Source of the DNA: Ruminococcus sp.
Lineage (GTDB): Bacteria > Bacillota > Clostridia > Oscillospirales > Ruminococcaceae
DNA: 64,000 bases
Assembly: GCA_017542475.1 (NCBI GenBank)
Contig: JAFXXD010000038.1
Span: forward strand, 1-64,000
Direction of reading: 5' to 3'
This document shows, one piece after another, positions 59,311 through 64,000 of the stretch; within the stretch, counting starts at the first letter, position 1; every line of letters starts with the position of its first letter. Below the pieces are notes generated by a model. The model had not been told where the DNA came from. It saw only the letters and a program-made list of their open reading frames with translations, and ran no database searches. The translations under genes and the position numbers were made by a program.

Positions 59311-59351
59311 AGTGCGGTGACAAATGGCATATACGAAGGTGTCACCGCACT
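59311..59351 (-). promoter_or_regulatory. Intercistronic hairpin between binding protein and ATPase genes
   Basis: A 12-bp perfect stem (59311-59322 with 59340-59351) has a 17-base loop and a poor T run. In transporter operons such a hairpin usually protects the binding-protein mRNA and reduces read-through, giving more binding protein than ATPase. Confidence 0.65.
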
Positions 59352-59377
59352 TATTTGTTTATTCAGTGTCCTGTGGA

Positions 59378-60373
59378 TCAGATACCGTAATTCTGAACGT
59401 CCTCGTCAGTGATAGTTGTAGCATCGAAGCCCTTCTCGTTCATAATGATGGTCTTCTCGGAGAGAGTCTCACCCTTTTCGAGCTTGCCGATGATATCAAC
59501 GATGTAAGAAGACTGGAAGGGGTTGCACTGTCCGTCGTAGTTCCAGTTGCCTGCCTTGAGTTCCTCAAGAGCCCACTTGTTGCAGTCAAAGCCCATTACA
59601 ACAACGTCCTTGCCAACGCCATGCGAGATATTAGCCTTGTCGAGAGCAGCAACAGCGCCCTTAGCCATATCATCGTTCTCGGCATAGATAACGTTGAACT
59701 TCTTATTAGCGTCGATGGCAGACTGAACTATCTGCTGCGCCTTCTCAGCGTTCCACTCAGCTGTCTGCTCAACAACGATGTTCCAGTTGAGGTCGGAAGC
59801 TGTCTTTGTGAGAGCGCCCGAGCGACCCTTCTGAGCAGCGGAGCCCATTACACCCTGAAGGTGGATAATGTCATAAGAAGTAAGGTTCTGGCTCTTGAGC
59901 CAGTCAACAGCCTGCTCGCCTTCCTTATCCATATCGGAAACGATGGAGGCTTCGTAGAGGCTCGGATCAGCGTCAATAGTACGGTCGAAGAGGATAACTC
60001 TTACGCCTGCGTCCTTAGCGTCCTTGAGAACTGTGTCCCAGCCTGCTGTATCAGCAGCGGAAATGAGAAGGTAGTCAACAGAGTCCTGAATGTACTTCTG
60101 AGCATAGTTGATCTGCTCCTCGTTCTTGAGGCTGTATGAGAATGAAGCGTCATATCCGTTGTCCTTAGTGAATGTAGCCTTGAGATCGTTAACATTAGCT
60201 GTACGGTAGCCCGACTCGTTAGGGTCGTTGTTGATAATGCCGACCTTGATGAGAGACTTGGACGAACCGCCCGAGCTTGACGACGATGAGCCGTCGCTTG
60301 TACCGCAGCCTGCGAAAACAGCGCCGCAGAGAAGCATACTTGTTGCCATTGCAAGAACCTTGTTCATTTTCAT
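59378..60373 (-). CDS. Sugar ABC transporter substrate-binding lipoprotein (YtfQ-like)
   Basis: 331 residues. The lipobox is VFAGC after a short signal, followed by a Ser/Gly tether. The LacI-type periplasmic fold starts IKVGIINNDPNESGYRTANVNDL, with YAQKYIQDSVDYLLISAADTAGW and FDRTIDADPSLYEASIVSDM. It captures the sugar outside the cell. The araBAD neighbours and the two-permease layout suggest L-arabinose, perhaps in the furanose form. It is the first transporter gene, behind a promoter with AraR-like operators. Confidence 0.92.
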   Translation of the reverse strand: MKMNKVLAMATSMLLCGAVFAGCGTSDGSSSSSSGGSSKSLIKVGIINNDPNESGYRTANVNDLKATFTKDNGYDASFSYSLKNEEQINYAQKYIQDSVDYLLISAADTAGWDTVLKDAKDAGVRVILFDRTIDADPSLYEASIVSDMDKEGEQAVDWLKSQNLTSYDIIHLQGVMGSAAQKGRSGALTKTASDLNWNIVVEQTAEWNAEKAQQIVQSAIDANKKFNVIYAENDDMAKGAVAALDKANISHGVGKDVVVMGFDCNKWALEELKAGNWNYDGQCNPFQSSYIVDIIGKLEKGETLSEKTIIMNEKGFDATTITDEDVQNYGI

Positions 60374-60424
60374 AATAACTTTCCTCCATCCGATTGAAAT
60401 TATTGATTAACGTTCGTATCGTTA

Positions 60425-60462
60425 ACTTGTACTTACATTATAATGTTTTTGTACATACATTG
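60425..60462 (-). promoter_or_regulatory. Transporter promoter -10 with two AraR-like operators
   Basis: On the minus strand, CAATGTATGTACAAAA (60447-60462) and TAATGTAAGTACAAGT (60425-60440) each match about 11 of 16 positions of the AraR box as I recall it (ATTTGTACGTACAAAT). Their centres are 22 bases apart, two DNA turns. The lower box covers the -10 TATAAT (60437-60442). No good -35 is seen. Confidence 0.55.
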
Positions 60463-60520
60463 ATACCAAAAATAATGCGCTAAATGTTTATTATTTTTAG
60501 AATGTAATATTTTGTATACA

Positions 60521-61213
60521 TTAAGGACAGATATTGGCGTTCGTCTGGAACTGCCTCGGGGTCTGTCCCGTATACTTTTTGAATATCTGACTGAAATACC
60601 GATAATCTCTGAAACCTACATCGTACGCGACTTCATAAATCATCTTCGACGTGCAGCACAAAAGCTCCCTTGCGTGGGCTATCCGTGCCGCCGCGATATA
60701 CTCCGAAAGATTTTGTCCGTACTTTTTCTTGAACTGTGTACTGAGGTACGACGGACTCAGCCCGACCGCCTCAGCGACAACGAGCAGCGAGAGCTCATCA
60801 TTCATATAGTTCATATCAATGTAGTCACGTGCCTTGGCAACAATACTCTTTCCGCTTTCCTTGGCAGAGCCTATACGCCACATTATGCAGTCGTACACTA
60901 TCTTCCTCAGAAACTCGATAGTCTCGTTTGTATTCATAAGCTTCGAGCCGATGTCATCGGCAATTCCGAAGCGCTCGCAGAACACCTCATTGCTTATACC
61001 GATCTTTTCGGCAAAGGTATGAGCCGCAACGTAGATATCCATGCAAACATAAAGCCTGATAACGAGCGAGCCTATCTGTGAGAAATCGACCTCTTCGAGT
61101 ATGGAGTCGAGCTTATCGGTGCAGTCCTCGAGCTTTCCGCTCTGTAAAAGGTCTTCGACCTTTCGTATGTCTATGCGTTTGACGTCCTGCATCATATCAC
61201 TTTTTTTATCCAT
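60521..61213 (-). CDS. AraC-family transcriptional regulator
   Basis: About 230 residues. The N-terminal 125 residues are helical and unrecognised. The C-terminal double helix-turn-helix has LSLLVVAEAVGLSPSYLSTQFKKKYGQNL and IYEVAYDVGFRDYRYFSQIFKKYTGQTPRQF, typical AraC. The start is uncertain: 61213 has GGGG 8 bases upstream, but 61219 or 61240 are possible. It lies between araR and the transporter genes, so it probably adds a second control layer on arabinose use. Confidence 0.85.
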   Translation of the reverse strand: MDKKSDMMQDVKRIDIRKVEDLLQSGKLEDCTDKLDSILEEVDFSQIGSLVIRLYVCMDIYVAAHTFAEKIGISNEVFCERFGIADDIGSKLMNTNETIEFLRKIVYDCIMWRIGSAKESGKSIVAKARDYIDMNYMNDELSLLVVAEAVGLSPSYLSTQFKKKYGQNLSEYIAAARIAHARELLCCTSKMIYEVAYDVGFRDYRYFSQIFKKYTGQTPRQFQTNANICP

Positions 61214-61258
61214 ATCCATTACCCCACACGATATTGCCATTCAAAGGAGCCGTATATC

Positions 61259-62341
61259 TTACAGCTTCTTGACCGAGTCACGTATCTTAAGTTCGGGTGT
61301 GAATATTATGTCGTTATTGTCAGCCGAGGGCGAGCATATAAGATCTATGAGCTTCTCAGCTACAGCCTCGCCTAGCCTGCGCTTGGGATGAGCGATAGTC
61401 GTGAGCGGCACATCGCATATCGACGCATATTTTGAATCATCGATACCAAGAACAGATATCTCGTCGGGCACGCTTATGTCGTGCTCCTTGCAGAACTGCA
61501 GGAGCTTTACAGCTATGTTGTCGTTGTAGCATACAACAGCAGTCGTCTCACTCAGCAGCACGAGCAGATTGTTCTCGCCCGAGGTAAATACCGAGTTCTT
61601 GTCAGAGGTCGCGAACCAGAGGACATTTTCTTCTGCATTACGCAGACCGTGAGCTATGCAGCTCTTCGTAAAACCGCTGTATCTCTTATGTCCCTGAATA
61701 TCATCAAGAGCGAAGATACCCGCTATCCTTCTGTGTCCGCAGCCGAACGCGTAGTCGGTGGCAAGTCTGCCTGCCGCCTCGTCGTCGATGGAAACGCACG
61801 GATAATCAGACCACGGATATTTTGCATTGAAGAAAACCACAGGGATATTCTTTCTGCGGAGCTCATCGTAAAGCTCCATATTCGGATTGGGAAGCGCACT
61901 CTTCGACGGCTCGATTATGAGACCCTGTACGCCGCTCGAAATCATGCTCTGAAGAGCCTGCTGTTCCTCCGATACCTTGTTATGTGTGATGGCAAGCTGC
62001 ATCGAATAGCCCGAATCATTGAGTACGCTCTCTATACCCGTAACTATCTGCGGGAAGATATAATCGGTGAAATAAGTGGAAATAACGCCGATATTTCTTA
62101 CCTGCGAGGGCTGGTCGGGCTGTGCTGAGCCTGCCGAAACGAATGCGCCGCTGCCTCTTACGCGGCTGATGACGTTCTCGTTCTCAAGACACATAAGCGC
62201 CTGTCTGACAGTCTGTCTGCTGACGCCGTGTATTTCGCAGAGCTCTTTTTCGGTGAGGAAACGGTCCTTCGGCTTCAGATTGTTTGAAGCTATGTAGTCC
62301 TTTGCCCACTCAACGATATTCAAATATTTATAATCTTCCAT
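61259..62341 (-). CDS. araR: AraR-type arabinose repressor (GntR DNA-binding plus LacI-type effector domain)
   Basis: 360 residues, close to Bacillus AraR (about 362). The N-terminal GntR winged helix (about 1-72) has RFLTEKELCEIHGVSRQTVRQAL and ISRVRGSGAFV. The rest is a periplasmic-binding-like domain (IGVISTYFTDYIFPQIVTGIES, TAVVCYNDNIAVKLLQF). AraR represses arabinose genes until arabinose binds. The start at 62341 has GAGGAGG 6 bases upstream. AraR-like boxes lie before it and before the transporter operon. Confidence 0.9.
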   Translation of the reverse strand: MEDYKYLNIVEWAKDYIASNNLKPKDRFLTEKELCEIHGVSRQTVRQALMCLENENVISRVRGSGAFVSAGSAQPDQPSQVRNIGVISTYFTDYIFPQIVTGIESVLNDSGYSMQLAITHNKVSEEQQALQSMISSGVQGLIIEPSKSALPNPNMELYDELRRKNIPVVFFNAKYPWSDYPCVSIDDEAAGRLATDYAFGCGHRRIAGIFALDDIQGHKRYSGFTKSCIAHGLRNAEENVLWFATSDKNSVFTSGENNLLVLLSETTAVVCYNDNIAVKLLQFCKEHDISVPDEISVLGIDDSKYASICDVPLTTIAHPKRRLGEAVAEKLIDLICSPSADNNDIIFTPELKIRDSVKKL

Positions 62342-62400
62342 TACTACCTCCTCAGCCCGATTGTATCTCGGTTTTTCTTTATGATAACACAAATATATCA

Positions 62401-62416
62401 TTTTGTAAATACAACT
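62401..62416 (-). promoter_or_regulatory. AraR-like operator upstream of araR (proximal)
   Basis: TTTTGTAAATACAACT on the plus strand matches about 12 of 16 positions of the AraR box. It overlaps a possible minus-strand -35 (TTTACA), suggesting that araR represses itself. Confidence 0.45.
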
Positions 62417-62434
62417 TTGAAAATTGTCTGAAAA

Positions 62435-62450
62435 ATTTGTATGTGCAGAC
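62435..62450 (-). promoter_or_regulatory. AraR-like operator upstream of araR (distal)
   Basis: ATTTGTATGTGCAGAC matches about 12 of 16 positions of the AraR box, 34 bases centre-to-centre from the proximal site. Confidence 0.45.
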
Positions 62451-62508
62451 AATATTTTTGTTCATAATTTGTGCACTTTGACATTACTTGTATTGCAAAA
62501 ATATACTA

Positions 62509-62537
62509 TTGACAAAAAATCGAATATAAGATATGAT
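62509..62537 (+). promoter_or_regulatory. Promoter of the Gfo/Idh gene
   Basis: TTGACA (62509-62514) and TATGAT (62532-62537) have a 17-base spacer. It diverges from araR. Confidence 0.75.
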
Positions 62538-62569
62538 AATATCAACAAAACAAATACGGAGGTGCTGTT

Positions 62570-63550
62570 ATGGAAAAGATAAAATGGGGTATCATCGGAA
62601 CGGGACGTATCGCTCGTGCATTCGCTGCGGCTCTCGAGGGAGTTCCCGAGGCGGAGCTGTATGCAGTTGGCTCGCGGAGCAGCGAAAAATCAGCTTCTTT
62701 CGCCGCTGAGTTCGGCTTTGCCAAGTCATACGGAAGCTACGATGAGCTTCTATCCGACGACAATATTAATATAGTATATGTCGCGACACCGATGGCGGCT
62801 CACTATGATGTGTGTATGTCCGCGCTCCGTAAAGGCAGGAACGTCTTCTGCGAGAAGTCCGTAACTCTCAATGCCGCTCAGCTACGCGATATACTCGCTC
62901 TCGCTGACGAGAAGGAACTCTTTTTCTGCGAAGCGATGTGGATGAAATGCCGCCCGACCTACCTCAAAATGAAGGAATGGATAAGCTCGGGAAGGATAGG
63001 TGATATCCGCTGTATCAAGGCAGATTTCAGCAACCTCGTCCCCTATGACGCAAACGACCGCCTTTTCCGTGCCGACTGCGGCGGCGGCTCACTTCTTGAC
63101 GTGGCCGTATATCCGCTGACCCTCGTCCATGACCTTCTCGGCGTACCCGTCTCTATAGACAGCGCTGCTCATATTGAAAACGGCATCGACCTCTCGGAAT
63201 CGCTCATACTCCGCTACAATAATGGCGCTTTCGCCTCGATAGACGCAGGCTTCGAGATGTCTCTCCGCAACAACGCCGTGATCTCGGGCACCGACGGAAG
63301 TATCGTCTTCGGCGACTGCTTCTTCTGCTCCGATACCGTATCCCTCTATGACCGCGACCGCCGTCTTGTCGAGGAGTTCAATTCTCCTGCCCGTGTGAAC
63401 GGCTACGAATACGAAATAGAAGAAGCCCACCGATGTCTTCGCAGCGGACTTACCGACAGCCCTTTGATTCCGCACTCGGCAACACTTGAAGTAATGGAGA
63501 TAATGGACGGACTGCGAAAAGAATGGGGAATGAAATTCCCGCAGGAATAA
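62570..63550 (+). CDS. Gfo/Idh/MocA family oxidoreductase
   Basis: 326 residues. The NAD(P)-binding start is WGIIGTGRIARAFAAAL; VYVATPMAAHYDVCMSALRKGRNVFCEKSVTLN holds the usual EK pair (here CEKSVT in place of CEKPLA), and GGGSLLDVAVYPLTLVHDLLG is the substrate-side helix. Such enzymes oxidise or reduce sugars, inositols or related diols; the substrate is unknown. Divergent placement to araR hints at pentose or plant-sugar use, but no AraR-like site overlaps its promoter. Confidence 0.9.
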   Translation: MEKIKWGIIGTGRIARAFAAALEGVPEAELYAVGSRSSEKSASFAAEFGFAKSYGSYDELLSDDNINIVYVATPMAAHYDVCMSALRKGRNVFCEKSVTLNAAQLRDILALADEKELFFCEAMWMKCRPTYLKMKEWISSGRIGDIRCIKADFSNLVPYDANDRLFRADCGGGSLLDVAVYPLTLVHDLLGVPVSIDSAAHIENGIDLSESLILRYNNGAFASIDAGFEMSLRNNAVISGTDGSIVFGDCFFCSDTVSLYDRDRRLVEEFNSPARVNGYEYEIEEAHRCLRSGLTDSPLIPHSATLEVMEIMDGLRKEWGMKFPQE

Positions 63551-63554
63551 AAAT

Positions 63555-63582
63555 AAGGCTGACCAGAACGGTCAGCCTTTCT
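63555..63582. terminator. Bidirectional intrinsic terminator
   Basis: A 10-bp perfect stem (63555-63564 with 63570-63579) and a 5-base loop lie between the convergent Gfo/Idh and upp genes. Confidence 0.8.
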
Positions 63583-63587
63583 CATTA

Positions 63588-64000
63588 TTATTTTGTACCG
63601 AAGATTCGGTCGCCCGCGTCTCCTACACCGGGAACAATGTACTTGTCCTCATTCAGTCCCTCGTCTATGACGCCTGTATAAACGTCAACATCGGGGTGAG
63701 CAGTAGTCACAGCCTTCACACCCTCGGGAGAAGCGATGATGCACATAAACTTGATGTTGCTAACACCGAGCTTCTTTATCTCGGTGATAGCGGCAGTTGC
63801 GGAATTGCCCGTCGCCAGCATCGGGTCAACGATGATGACCTCGCGCTCGCTGATGTCCTCGGGCATCTTCGAGTAGTACTGCACCGCGCCCTTGGAGTCG
63901 GGATCGCGGAAGATACCGATGTGACCTATCTTAGCCGCGGGAACGAGCGAGGTCACGCCGTCCACCATACCGAGACCTGCACGGAGGATAGGCACGATAG
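63588..64000 (-). CDS. upp: Uracil phosphoribosyltransferase (5' part outside window)
   Basis: The C-terminal 137 or so residues are present; the gene continues past base 64000. [24 protein letters not shown], the PRPP loop [18 protein letters not shown] and the C-terminal uracil-binding segment [17 protein letters not shown] are all normal. It salvages uracil to UMP. Family proteins are about 209 residues, so roughly 70 are missing from view. Confidence 0.95.
   Translation of the reverse strand, partial: IVPILRAGLGMVDGVTSLVPAAKIGHIGIFRDPDSKGAVQYYSKMPEDISEREVIIVDPMLATGNSATAAITEIKKLGVSNIKFMCIIASPEGVKAVTTAHPDVDVYTGVIDEGLNEDKYIVPGVGDAGDRIFGTK

Overview
The window looks like chromosomal DNA from a cellulolytic Ruminococcus-type member of the Clostridia (Oscillospiraceae). 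The reasons are secreted glycoside hydrolases ending in type I dockerins behind Thr-rich linkers (GH9-CBM3 and GH30-CBM22), a third dockerin protein, strictly anaerobic enzymes (class III ribonucleotide reductase NrdD/NrdG, PyrD-1B/PyrK), ThyX, Firmicutes families (two YrzB-like DUF1292 proteins, DUF4364, DegV, MltG-U32) and strong AGGAGG ribosome binding sites. Nearly all space is coding, and most promoters fit a TTGNNN-17-TATAAT pattern. No tRNA, rRNA, CRISPR array, insertion sequence or prophage block was seen.

Layout. 1-4.7 kb: the 3' part of a TIM-barrel/acyl-CoA-ligase fusion, then pyrE with a NYN-type nuclease and a zinc-ribbon protein on the minus strand, and a membrane-anchored degenerate SGNH protein. 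4.9-12.6 kb: nrdD-nrdG, a MATE transporter, a PrsA/SurA-like lipoprotein, DUF1292 and a Nudix-tyrosine recombinase operon. 12.8-18.1 kb: a shikimate operon aroB-aroA-aroC, in which AroC lacks its usual catalytic histidines, followed by DUF4364, two small proteins and a dockerin protein. 18.1-23.5 kb: glyA, a small-protein cluster, a frameshifted rarA, a roughly 650-nt apparently structured non-coding RNA on the minus strand, a second DUF1292 gene and a 6S-RNA-like gene. 23.5-33 kb: degV, trmL, a C1-peptidase lipoprotein, the LRR-pyrK-pyrD-ruvX operon, a membrane clostripain and Thr-rich surface proteins. 33.5-38.2 kb: GH9 cellulase, a GHL10-type lipoprotein and an MBL-fold lipoprotein. 38.3-46.6 kb: a thyX-to-mltG-to-U32 operon, then an alcohol dehydrogenase and an S66 peptidase. 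46.7-51.6 kb: a two-component system and a GH30 xylanase with a nearly pure polythreonine linker. 51.8-62.3 kb: an arabinose regulon. 62.5-64 kb: a Gfo/Idh oxidoreductase and a partial upp.

How the genes fit together. The GH30 xylanase and GH9 cellulase attack plant cell walls. Released arabinose is probably imported by a CUT2 transporter with two different permeases (YtfQRT-YjfF layout) and converted by AraA, AraB and AraD to xylulose-5-phosphate. An AraR-type repressor heads the cluster, and AraR-like operator pairs lie at the transporter promoter and upstream of araR. Nucleotide genes (pyrE, pyrD, pyrK, upp, nrdDG, thyX) are scattered across the window.

The items most worth a second look are the large minus-strand RNA at 21984-22632, the AroC variant, the TIM-barrel/ligase fusion, the rarA frameshift and the arabinose operators. 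Everything was read by eye; no database search or folding program was run.
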